This document shows positions 9,436 through 18,021 of a stretch of DNA of 32,897 nt, one piece after another; within the stretch, counting starts at the first letter, position 1; each line of letters opens with the position of its first letter. The notes beneath the pieces were generated by a model. The model was not told where the DNA came from, made no database searches, and saw nothing but the letters and a program-made list of their open reading frames with translations. Location: contig JACOTZ010000384.1 in assembly GCA_016178155.1 (NCBI GenBank), positions 1 through 32,897 of the forward strand, written 5' to 3'. Source of the DNA: Acidobacteriota bacterium (GTDB lineage: Bacteria > Acidobacteriota > Terriglobia > Bryobacterales > Bryobacteraceae). The position numbers and the translations under genes are program-made.

Positions 9436-10749
9436 TTACTTCTTCGCTTCCTTGACGTCGGCCGCCGCGCGCTGGATCTCCTCTACCGCCTTGCCGTCCA
9501 GCTCGTAGATGGCGGGCTCGTTCTCGCGCTTGGCGAACCAGCTATCTCCGGATTTCGAGATCAGCACCTTCTCCACACGCTTGCCGTCATTCGAGGTGAC
9601 GGTGATCTCGATCGCCGGCGTCGTGAAGCCGCTCTCCACGAATTTGATGGAGGCGAGGTCGCGCAGCTTGTCGACCAGCGCCTGCACGCTCGTGGAATCC
9701 ATCGTTTTGCCGCCCGACGTCCACTTGTCGCCGCTCTTCGCGAAGCTGTAGGTCTTGGTCCCGTCGCGCAGCTCGACCTTGTTCGGATCGCTGAAGCCGA
9801 AGTCGAACAGCTTCTTATTGCGGAAATCCTCGAGCTTCTTGTCCAGCGCCTCGCCGAGCTCGTTGGCGGCCTTGTGCACGCCTTCCACGACGCTGCTGCG
9901 CGCATAGTAGTTGTCGCCTTTCTTGCGCACTTCGATCTGCTGTGTCCCGGCGGCGTCGGTCACCCGCGCGGTGCCGATGCCGGTCCCGCTCGCGAATTCT
10001 GATGACGCCTTCTTTGCATCCTCGTCGCTGACCGAGGTGTCCATCTTCGCGTCTTTGAGCTTGCGGACGAGCTCCTCGATCGTGAGATTATCAGCCCGCA
10101 GCGGCCGCGGCTTCAGGATCGTCCACTCGTTCTGATTGTTCTTGCCGAACTCGATCGCCTGTCCCTTGGCGTACAGCTCGACGCGCGTGAGCTTCTCCGA
10201 GTCGAACGTCAGCAGGCGCTTGTCGCGCAGGTCCTTCGAGGTCTTATCGATGCTTTCCTTGGTCCAGCTCGCGATCGTGAAGACGCGGGGATCGCCTTCG
10301 AGCTTGGAGAAGAACCCGCCTTGCGTCGGCGTCTCGTCGCCCACTAGCACTTTGCGCGTCTTGCCGTCCTTGGTCGTCAGCACGACCTCCACTTTCGGCG
10401 CATTCAGCCCGAAGCGGGCCAGGTCGCCAGCCTTTTCGTCCACCAGCCGCTGCCAGGTGAGCCCGGTGAGGGAGGACACGACGCCCGAAGCCGCGTCCTG
10501 ATCCGTGGCCAGCGGCTGAGGCGCCGTAATCCGCCATTTATTGCCCGCATCGCGCTCGAGCACGGTCGTGTCCCCGCCCGTCTTGCGGATCTCGACCTTC
10601 TTCGCCTGGTCCTCGGGGACCCCGATCAGCTTGGGCGCTTCGTCTTTAGGCTTTGCCTCTTCCGCCTTGCGCCGCGATTCTGACCAGTACACACCGCCCG
10701 CGAGCAGCGCCAGCGCCACAGTCGCGAGCAGCAAACCCCGCATCGACAT
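9436..10749 (-). CDS. DUF4340 domain-containing protein
   Basis: 437 aa with an N-terminal TM segment, then repeated VEL..W.I..P modules typical of DUF4340. It sits directly after a GldG-like gene. Confidence 0.85.
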   Translation of the reverse strand: MSMRGLLLATVALALLAGGVYWSESRRKAEEAKPKDEAPKLIGVPEDQAKKVEIRKTGGDTTVLERDAGNKWRITAPQPLATDQDAASGVVSSLTGLTWQRLVDEKAGDLARFGLNAPKVEVVLTTKDGKTRKVLVGDETPTQGGFFSKLEGDPRVFTIASWTKESIDKTSKDLRDKRLLTFDSEKLTRVELYAKGQAIEFGKNNQNEWTILKPRPLRADNLTIEELVRKLKDAKMDTSVSDEDAKKASSEFASGTGIGTARVTDAAGTQQIEVRKKGDNYYARSSVVEGVHKAANELGEALDKKLEDFRNKKLFDFGFSDPNKVELRDGTKTYSFAKSGDKWTSGGKTMDSTSVQALVDKLRDLASIKFVESGFTTPAIEITVTSNDGKRVEKVLISKSGDSWFAKRENEPAIYELDGKAVEEIQRAAADVKEAKK

Positions 10750-10752
10750 CGG

Positions 10753-12171
10753 CTATCTCCTGCGCCACCACACACCGATGCCAGTGATGATCGCCGCCAG
10801 CGGCAGCGCGATCAGGCTGGTGTACATCAGCAGGCGCATCTGCCGCTGCGTGAGCGACAGCCGGCGATCCTCCGGGTCCTTGGGACGGATGGAGATCAGC
10901 TCTTCGTCTGCCGACAGCCAGTTCAGCATGTTCAGGAACAGGTCGCGGTTGCCGATGCTCGAGGCGCTGAAGAAGGAATTGCTGATCCACGCCGCCGAGC
11001 CCACCACCACGAACCGGCCCTGTCCTGGCGATGCGTCCGACCCGCTCGTCTGCGGCGTCTTGCCGGTGTTGTATGTCCCCGCCACGGCGAGCAGCAGCGG
11101 CCCCTTCTTGTCTTTGTTCGGATCGATCGTCAGCTCCGCCGAGTTCAGGTTAAGCTTCGCGGTGGCATAGCTGTTCGCGGACGTCGAGAACAGCTTCTCC
11201 ACCGTCGTCTTGTCGGCAGATTTCGTGTCGAGACTGCGAGAAAAGGCAAATGCCGTCGCCACGCCTTTCATCTCGCGCACAATCGCTTGCGTCTCGTAAT
11301 TGGCCACGAGCGGAACCACCTCGCTCAAGCCGAAGATTTGCCCGATGCCGCTGGTGTCAAGCACCAGGTCCTTGTTCAGCGTCACGCCCCAGCCGCCGAG
11401 CACGCCCGCGAGCGCGTCATTGGGCGCGGTCGATTCCTTCGGGAACTGCAGCGGCGGCGGCAGCAGGAAGAGCGCGTCGCCGCCGCTCTCGACGAACTTC
11501 TTGATCGCGTCCACGACCGGCTGCGGGTAATCGAGCCGCGGGCCGGCCACCACCAGGATGGTGCAGTCCTTCGGGACCTCCGCCTTCTCGAGCAGGGAAA
11601 TGGTGCGCGTCCTGTAGTTGTTTTTCTCCATGCTCTCCTTGGCTGTGGAGTAGCCGTCGCGGCCGGTTTCCTCGAGGCTTGGCTCGCCCGATCCTGAGGT
11701 CGTGCATACCGTGCGCACTCCCGTCTTCAGCACGCGGATCATCCCGCTCGTCACTTCCTCTTCGGTCAGCGACTTGGCCTCCTCGCGCCTGCCGCCAGCC
11801 TCGATGAAAGTCGTGCCCATGGTGCGCACGCCCATGACGCGCGCCTTCTGCGGATCCTTGTCCGGATCGACGTACTCCACATGCAGTTTGGTTGACAGCG
11901 TGTCGTAGCGGTCGAGCAGGTCCTTGGCGTTCTGAAACCGCTCCTTATCGTCGAAATATGTGATCTTGACGTCGTGCTTCAGATTCGCGGCGATCTTCTT
12001 GCTCTGATCGGAAAGCGAGTAGCGCTTGTTCGCCGTTGTGTCGAACGACTTGTTGTGCCGCTGCGCCAGCCAGTTGAGCAGTCCCAGCACCGCTACCACG
12101 ATCAGGATGTAGACCGTGACGTAGCCGGTGAACTTCGTCTGTCTTGTTTTGAGCCAGGCAAACCGTGGCAT
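10753..12171 (-). CDS. GldG-like ABC transporter auxiliary protein (gliding-type, DUF4350/IFT-like region)
   Basis: 472 aa with N- and C-terminal TM segments and a periplasmic domain (VLILVVAGPRLDYPQPVVDAIKKFVESGGDALFLLPPP-like region). Follows the ABC-2 permease gene. Confidence 0.85.
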   Translation of the reverse strand: MPRFAWLKTRQTKFTGYVTVYILIVVAVLGLLNWLAQRHNKSFDTTANKRYSLSDQSKKIAANLKHDVKITYFDDKERFQNAKDLLDRYDTLSTKLHVEYVDPDKDPQKARVMGVRTMGTTFIEAGGRREEAKSLTEEEVTSGMIRVLKTGVRTVCTTSGSGEPSLEETGRDGYSTAKESMEKNNYRTRTISLLEKAEVPKDCTILVVAGPRLDYPQPVVDAIKKFVESGGDALFLLPPPLQFPKESTAPNDALAGVLGGWGVTLNKDLVLDTSGIGQIFGLSEVVPLVANYETQAIVREMKGVATAFAFSRSLDTKSADKTTVEKLFSTSANSYATAKLNLNSAELTIDPNKDKKGPLLLAVAGTYNTGKTPQTSGSDASPGQGRFVVVGSAAWISNSFFSASSIGNRDLFLNMLNWLSADEELISIRPKDPEDRRLSLTQRQMRLLMYTSLIALPLAAIITGIGVWWRRR

Positions 12172-12172
12172 G

Positions 12173-12940
12173 CTACGCCCTCCACCTCAGCGATTCCATG
12201 GAACGTGACGTCAGAAACAACCCAAAGAAAATCATTGAGAGATAGAAGATTACGTCCTTGCTGTCGATCACGCCCTTGGCAAACGGCTCGAAGTGCGTCA
12301 CCACGGAAAGATAGGCGATCACCTTGGCGGCACTCGTCGTTCCGTACGAGCTCGCCCAGTCCAGCACCCAAAGCAGGAGACAGATGGCAAACGTCGCGGT
12401 GCCCGCGATGATCTGGTTGCGCGTGGTGGTGGAGATGAACGCGCCGATGGCGAGCAGCGTGCCGCCCTGCAGGACGAGGCCGAGATAGCCCACCAGCAGC
12501 GGCTTCCAGTCCGGGTTGCCGTACAGGAACAACAGCGCCGTGTTGATCCCGGCCAGCGCCAGGATGGCCGAGTACATGACCAGCGCCGCCAGCCACTTGC
12601 CCAGAATGATCTCCAGATCGCGCACCGGCGACGTCGCCAGCAGCTCGATCGTGCCCAGGCGCTTTTCCTCCGCGAACAGCCGCATGGTGATCATCGGAAT
12701 GACGAAGAGTCCGACCACGCTCATGTTCATGAGCATCGGCCGGATCACCCACTCGTTCACATCCATGGGCATGCCGCGCCCCATCATCTGCATGCGGATG
12801 CCGCGCTCCACGAAATTGGCCGTGAAGGCGAAGAAGAAGTAGCCCGATATCAGGGCAAAAAAGGCCATCAGTCCATAGGCGATCGGCGAAGCGAAATAAC
12901 TCTTGATCTCTTTTTGAAATATGGTTACTGTGTTCCTCAC
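12173..12940 (-). CDS. GldF-like ABC-2 type transporter permease
   Basis: 255 aa, multiple TM segments, motifs FFALISGYFFFAF and EEKRLGTIELLATSPVRDLEIILGKWLAALVMY. GTG start overlapping the upstream TGA by 4 nt. Confidence 0.9.
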   Translation of the reverse strand: MRNTVTIFQKEIKSYFASPIAYGLMAFFALISGYFFFAFTANFVERGIRMQMMGRGMPMDVNEWVIRPMLMNMSVVGLFVIPMITMRLFAEEKRLGTIELLATSPVRDLEIILGKWLAALVMYSAILALAGINTALLFLYGNPDWKPLLVGYLGLVLQGGTLLAIGAFISTTTRNQIIAGTATFAICLLLWVLDWASSYGTTSAAKVIAYLSVVTHFEPFAKGVIDSKDVIFYLSMIFFGLFLTSRSMESLRWRA

Positions 12941-13917
12941 TGCTTGACACCTCCCGCCGGCGTGGCCGCCTCATCGCTCGCCGTCAATTGCAGGAAGATC
13001 TCTTCCAGACTGACGGCCACCGGCCGCAGCTCGTTCAGGTTCCACCCGGATTCGACCACGGCACGCGCCAGGTCGGGGCGGATGGCGCGGCCCTGCAGGC
13101 TCTCGATCTCAAAGATGTGCCGCTGGCCCCGGCTCTCCTTGGCCAGCACCCGGCTCACGCCCGGCACTTTCTCCAGCCGCTGCAGAATCACCGCCGAATT
13201 GACCGCGCCGTCGCGGCCCTCCACCTCCACGGCGACCGCTTCGGACCCGCGCAGCCGGTTCGTCAGGTTGTGCACGGAGTCGGTCGCGACCAACTTGCCT
13301 CGCGAGATGATGATCACCTGCTCGCAGGTCTGCTCCACCTCGGGGAGAATGTGCGTGCTGAGAATGATGGTGTGGTCGCCCGCCAGGCTTTTGATCAACG
13401 AGCGCGTCTCGATGATCTGCTTGGGGTCCAGTCCCGCCGTGGGCTCATCGAGTATCAGCACGTCGGGGTTGTGAATGATGGCCTGCGACAGCCCGACCCG
13501 CTGCCGGTAGCCTTTCGACAGTTTCGAGATCAGCCGAGTGCGGACCTCGCCGACCGCGCACCGCTCGATCACCTCATCCACCCGCCGCTTCAGGTCGGCC
13601 TTGGGAATCCCCTTCAGCCGCCCCACGAATCGCAAATACTCAATGACTTCCATGTCGCCGTAGACGGGCGGAAGTTCGGGCAGATAGCCGATCCGTTTCT
13701 TGACCTCCATCGGCTGCTCGAGCACGTCGAAACCGGCGACGCTTGCCTTGCCTGCCGTGGGAGGCATGAAGCAGGTGAGAACGCGCATCGTGGTTGTCTT
13801 GCCGGCGCCGTTCGGGCCGAGAAAGCCGACGATCTGTCCTTTTTGGACCTCGAATGAGATGTTGTCGACCGCGATCGTGCGCGCGTATCGCTTGGTCAGT
13901 CCTTCGACATTGATCAT
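12937..13917 (-). CDS. GldA-like ABC transporter ATP-binding protein
   Basis: Walker A GPNGAGKTT, signature SKGYRQRVGLSQA, Walker B VLILDEPTAGLDP. The likely start is MINVEGLTKRY at 13917 rather than the ORF maximum at 14016. Confidence 0.92.
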   Translation of the reverse strand: MINVEGLTKRYARTIAVDNISFEVQKGQIVGFLGPNGAGKTTTMRVLTCFMPPTAGKASVAGFDVLEQPMEVKKRIGYLPELPPVYGDMEVIEYLRFVGRLKGIPKADLKRRVDEVIERCAVGEVRTRLISKLSKGYRQRVGLSQAIIHNPDVLILDEPTAGLDPKQIIETRSLIKSLAGDHTIILSTHILPEVEQTCEQVIIISRGKLVATDSVHNLTNRLRGSEAVAVEVEGRDGAVNSAVILQRLEKVPGVSRVLAKESRGQRHIFEIESLQGRAIRPDLARAVVESGWNLNELRPVAVSLEEIFLQLTASDEAATPAGGVKQ

Positions 13918-14052
13918 AGAAGACTCGAGAGCCCTCGGCCGCGAACCGGAGCGCTCCGTGCGGGGCACTGCTACCCGGCAAGCGGCGCGGCCGCAGGGTG
14001 TTTGAAATTCCATCATATAAGAAGCCGGATTCGCGCTGTCAAATCGGATGGC

Positions 14053-14095
14053 GGGCGAGACGTCCCGGTTTCACCCGGGTGGCGTCTGCTCGCCC
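14053..14095. other. Imperfect hairpin, about 15 bp stem with small internal loop and bulge
   Basis: GGGCGA-GACG-T-CCCGG-(TTTCAC)-CCGGG-TGG-CGTC-TGC-TCGCCC, read directly from sequence in the divergent intergenic region. Confidence 0.6.
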
Positions 14096-14480
14096 ATTCC
14101 GAGGCAGCCAGCTTCCAACCCGTTTTGATCCGCGAACCCGGGCCCGCCACCGTTGGGAGCATGGGGATGCGCGGGCGCGCACCGGCAGTGCCGGCGGACA
14201 ACATGTGCTCCCGAAGAGCTGATCTCCGCGGTCCCGGACGGTGTTCGCCCGCCGCCGCTCCGCCCCGAGCATGTATTGCCCGTGCCGCTGTATGACAACA
14301 AAAGGGCGCCGCCGGAGTCTATATGGCGGCCGCACTCGCCAGTCTGCCGTCCCGCGTACCGCTTGTTCACGCGCGCGGCTCGGGAGTGTTCATTCTCAGC
14401 CGGGAGCGTGAGGGAGCGGCTGCCAAACGTATGGCGGGAACCACATCGGGAACGCGCGTGTGGCCTCGAGGGAAACATTC

Positions 14481-14735
14481 ATGGCGACAAAGAAAGCTGC
14501 ATCGAAGAAACGTTCACAGCGCGGCCGCGGCAAGGTCGAGAAGGTGATGCACGAGTACAAGCACGGTCAGCTCAAGTCGGGTGGCCGCGGCAAGGTTAAG
14601 AGCCGCAAGCAGGCGGTCGCGATCGCACTCAACGAAGCGCGCGAGTCCGGTGCCAGAATTCCGAAAAAACGCTCCGCGAAAAAGACGGCTTCAAAAAAGA
14701 CCGCTTCGAATAGACGCGGCTCGCGCCGGAGTTGA
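14481..14735 (+). CDS. DUF6496-like small basic protein, histone/HU-tail-like
   Basis: VMHEYKHGQLKSGGRGKVKSRKQAVAIALNEARESG core flanked by Lys/Arg/Ala/Ser-rich tails. ATG at 14481 is preferred over the GTG at 14460. Confidence 0.8.
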   Translation: MATKKAASKKRSQRGRGKVEKVMHEYKHGQLKSGGRGKVKSRKQAVAIALNEARESGARIPKKRSAKKTASKKTASNRRGSRRS

Positions 14736-14884
14736 CCGCGCCGGCGGCCCGCGTGGCGTGGTGAAAGGCCGCACGCCACCTGCGCCGCCGGCATGAATCC
14801 TGGACGGAACCGAACGGGCCGCTGGAGGGGAGCATGCGCCGCGGCAGAGTCGGGTGAGAAACGGTGCAGCTACACTAATAGCTG

Positions 14885-15766
14885 ATGCCGATCCTCACGC
14901 TGCCTGAAAGCTCCCGCCGCAGGTTCCTTGGAGTGGCGGCAGGGGGCGGCATCGCGCTCGCGCGCGGCTTCGGCGCTCAGGCCCGCAGCACGCGGTGGGC
15001 GCTGCTCGCCGACACCCACCTCGCCGCCGATAAGACCAACCAGTACCGCGGCTTCCGTCCGCACGACAACCTCGGCCGTGTCATCCCCGAAGTGGTACGC
15101 TCCCGGCCCGAGGGCGTGCTCATCGACGGCGACCTGGCGCGGCTCGAGGGGCAGCGCGGCGATTACGAGCTTCTGCACGTGCTGCTGCAACCCATCCTCG
15201 AGGACACGCCCGTGTGCCTCTCGCTTGGCAATCACGATGACCGCCGCAATTTCCTGCCCGTCTTCGCCAGGGCGTCGCCCGGCCAGGTGCAGCCGGTGAA
15301 GGACAAGCACGTACTCGTATTCGAGCGCCCTCCGGTGCGCTTTGTGGTTCTCGATTCGCTGCTCTACGTCAATCGGGTGGCGGGGCTGCTCGGCAAAGAG
15401 CAGCGCGCCTGGCTTGACGGCTACCTGCGCTCGGCATCCGAAGTGCCGACCATCGTCGTCGTCCACCATACGCTCGACGATGCCGACGGCAGCCTGCTCG
15501 ATGCCGACCGCCTCTTCCGCCTGGTCACGCCGGTGCGCAGCGTGAAGGCGATCCTGTACGGACACTCGCACCGCTACCATTTCGACTCGCTCGAGGGAAT
15601 CCACCTCATCAACCTGCCGGCGGTCGGCTACAACTTCAATGACCGCGAGCCGGTCGGCTGGGTGGATGCGACGCTCTCGGCGGAAGGCGGCGACTTCACC
15701 CTGCACGCCATCGGTGGCAACACGGAGCGCGACGGCAAGACCATGTCGCTCCGCTGGCGCGCCTAG
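14885..15766 (+). CDS. Metallophosphoesterase (calcineurin-like, CpdA-like) with Tat-like signal
   Basis: SRRRFLGVAAGGGIALARGF signal, LLADTHLAA, DGDLAR, GNHDDRR, VVHHTLDD, GHSHRYHF motifs. Confidence 0.9.
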   Translation: MPILTLPESSRRRFLGVAAGGGIALARGFGAQARSTRWALLADTHLAADKTNQYRGFRPHDNLGRVIPEVVRSRPEGVLIDGDLARLEGQRGDYELLHVLLQPILEDTPVCLSLGNHDDRRNFLPVFARASPGQVQPVKDKHVLVFERPPVRFVVLDSLLYVNRVAGLLGKEQRAWLDGYLRSASEVPTIVVVHHTLDDADGSLLDADRLFRLVTPVRSVKAILYGHSHRYHFDSLEGIHLINLPAVGYNFNDREPVGWVDATLSAEGGDFTLHAIGGNTERDGKTMSLRWRA

Positions 15767-15813
15767 CCGTGGTTAGCCGCGATCTCCGGACCGGCCCGGG
15801 CACGCCTGCAATC

Positions 15814-16566
15814 TCAGCGAACTCGCCCCAACGCCCAGTACACCGCATTCACCAGCAGCCGCCGGAACGGCTCCACCTCGAAGTCCGGCGCCGCGCCCAG
15901 GGATGTATAGAAGACGCGGCCGCCTTTGTAGCTTGTGGTCCATGCCACCGGGTTGTCGACCCGCTCCGTGCGGTCGCTCGGCCCCACGGGCTTGCCCATC
16001 AGCAGCAGCTTCGGCGAGCCCCGGAGCGGCAGCACGTGGTAGAGCGGGGACCGGCAGCGGAACGCCGCCGGAACGCTCTGCAAAATCGGATGGCTTGCCG
16101 CGCCCGGAATGACGCGGACCTCGGTGCTCGAGTCGCGGCCGTAATCGTAGTGCCATTGCGCGCCGAGCACCTGCTCGCCGAATTCGGGCCAATTCCGGAA
16201 AGCCTGCAAGGTCGTGCGCAATGCCACCAGCGGCTTGCCCGAGCCCGCGTAGGACCGTACATACTGCATCTGCGCGGCGGGCAACTCGAGCGACTCCAGG
16301 TAGAAGACGGCGAGGTCGGCATCCTCGAGCATCTCCAGGTCCGGAAAATCCTTGGGGCTGTTCGCGATGATCACCCTGCAGCGCATCGCGTTCGCCGATT
16401 CCAACTCTCCGGCGATCCGGGCCAGCGCCGTGTCCGAGTGGTTGCCGGTTTCCCCCGAGGCAAACACGACCGTCGGCTTCTTGCCGGTCGGCTCGCGTAC
16501 GATGCCCTGTCCGGCCGCGCAAGCCGCTCCCGCGAGGACCTCGAGCGCCGTGCGCCGGAGCATCAC
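15814..16566 (-). CDS. ThuA-like domain protein
   Basis: 250 aa. VVFASGETGNHSDTALARIA, GSGKPLVALRTTLQAFRNWPEFGEQVLGAQWHYDYG and VAWTTSYKGGRVFYTSLG are typical of ThuA-like proteins. Confidence 0.75.
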   Translation of the reverse strand: MMLRRTALEVLAGAACAAGQGIVREPTGKKPTVVFASGETGNHSDTALARIAGELESANAMRCRVIIANSPKDFPDLEMLEDADLAVFYLESLELPAAQMQYVRSYAGSGKPLVALRTTLQAFRNWPEFGEQVLGAQWHYDYGRDSSTEVRVIPGAASHPILQSVPAAFRCRSPLYHVLPLRGSPKLLLMGKPVGPSDRTERVDNPVAWTTSYKGGRVFYTSLGAAPDFEVEPFRRLLVNAVYWALGRVR

Positions 16567-17579
16567 ACCTGCGGCTCCGGCGCTTGCGCCGGCCGGCGCA
16601 TCGGCCGCGTCGAGGACTCCACCTCGGGTGTCAGCGCCTTGCCGAGCCGGCCGTCTTTCAGGATCGCCATCGCCGACGCGATCATCGAGGACAGGTCGGT
16701 CAGCGTCGCGGGCACGATCAGCGTGTTCCCTGCCTTGGCCAGCCTGCCGAATTCGCCGATGTACTGCTCCGCCACGCGCAGTTGCACGGCATCGGCGCCG
16801 CCCGGCGCCTCGATGGCGGCGGCCACGCGCCGGATGCCCTCGGCGGTGGTGGTGGCGACGGCGAGGATAGCCGCGCTCTGTCCCTCGGCTTCGTTGATCT
16901 GCTGCTGCTTGCGCGCTTCCGACGCCTTGATCACCTGCTGCTTATCACCCTCGGCTTTGTTGATGGCTGCGTCACGAACGCCTTCGGAATTCAGAATCAC
17001 CGCGCGCTTCTCGCGCTCGGCCCGCATCTGCTTTTCCATCGCTGCCAACACGTCTTTTGGCGGAGTGATGTTTTTGATCTCGTACCGCAGCACTTTCACG
17101 CCCCACGGCTCGGACGCCTTGTCCAACTCCGTGACCACCGCGATGTTGATGTTCGACCGCTCCTCGAACGTGCGGTCGAGCTCGATCTTGCCGATCTCGC
17201 TGCGCAGCGTCGTCTGCGCCAGTTGCGTGATCGCGAAGATGTAATTCGCGATGCCGTAGGAGGCGCGCTCCGGGTTCATGACCTTCAGGTAAAGGACTCC
17301 GTCCACGCCCACCTGCACGTTGTCGCGCGTGATGCAGATCTGCTCGGGAATATCGATCGCCTGCTCCTTGAGCAGGTGACGGTAACGGATTATGTCCAGA
17401 AACGGGATCAGGATGTGGAAACCGGCGTCGAGCGTCCCGCCGTATTTCCCCAGCCTCTCTACGATGTATGCGCTCTGCTGCGGCACCACGACCGCCGTCT
17501 TGGCGAGAATGATGATTACGAAGAGCGCCAGCGCGATCACAAAGATCAGTCCACCTGACACAAAGTCACCTGACACCAC
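16563..17579 (-). CDS. SPFH/Band 7 (stomatin/paraslipin-like) membrane protein
   Basis: N-terminal TM then VVVPQQSAYIVERLGKYGGTLDAGFHILIPFLD, LRSEIGKIELDRTFEERSNIN, KVLRYEIKNITPP and AEREKRAVILNSEG motifs. Confidence 0.93.
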   Translation of the reverse strand: MVSGDFVSGGLIFVIALALFVIIILAKTAVVVPQQSAYIVERLGKYGGTLDAGFHILIPFLDIIRYRHLLKEQAIDIPEQICITRDNVQVGVDGVLYLKVMNPERASYGIANYIFAITQLAQTTLRSEIGKIELDRTFEERSNINIAVVTELDKASEPWGVKVLRYEIKNITPPKDVLAAMEKQMRAEREKRAVILNSEGVRDAAINKAEGDKQQVIKASEARKQQQINEAEGQSAAILAVATTTAEGIRRVAAAIEAPGGADAVQLRVAEQYIGEFGRLAKAGNTLIVPATLTDLSSMIASAMAILKDGRLGKALTPEVESSTRPMRRPAQAPEPQV

Positions 17580-17653
17580 GTCCTCCTCTCTTTAAGAACT
17601 CCGGGGCACGCCTGAATGCGCGGCGGCCGCTGCCTGCGCGGCGAGCCGCTCTC

Positions 17654-17676
17654 CAAAAATCGGGACATTCCCCGAT
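17654..17676 (-). terminator. Putative rho-independent terminator
   Basis: Minus strand ATCGGG-GAATGT-CCCGAT followed by TTTT. It lies between the 18022..19545 gene and the Band-7 gene. Confidence 0.5.
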
Positions 17677-18021
17677 GCCTGCCGGTGAACGGCTTTACCT
17701 GCTCAATCATATCCGCTGCGGCGATCATCCGCACTGCTCATCACGATCGTGGCGAGGCGTGGCGCGGAGGGCGCGCCCAGCCGCCGCAAACGCGGGCAAG
17801 CTCCGGTCGCGGGCCGTCACAGCCGTGGTGCCGCTGCGACCGGATCGGAGCGCCCGCGCGCTAAGGCCTGCTGAGAAATGCGCGTTCAGCACGGGCTTGC
17901 CTGCGCGCGCCATTGCGTCCGCCGGCGTTCGCGGGTTCGGAAGCGATGTGGTATTTGCCCGCGGAGCGTTGAAGAACGGGTGCCGCGGGTACGCGCATGA
18001 ATGTTCCTCGCGGAGTCGTCT

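Noticed and set aside
15769-17244. 491-aa plus-strand ORF
   Set aside because: Antisense to the ThuA-like and Band-7 genes, both of which have clear family motifs.
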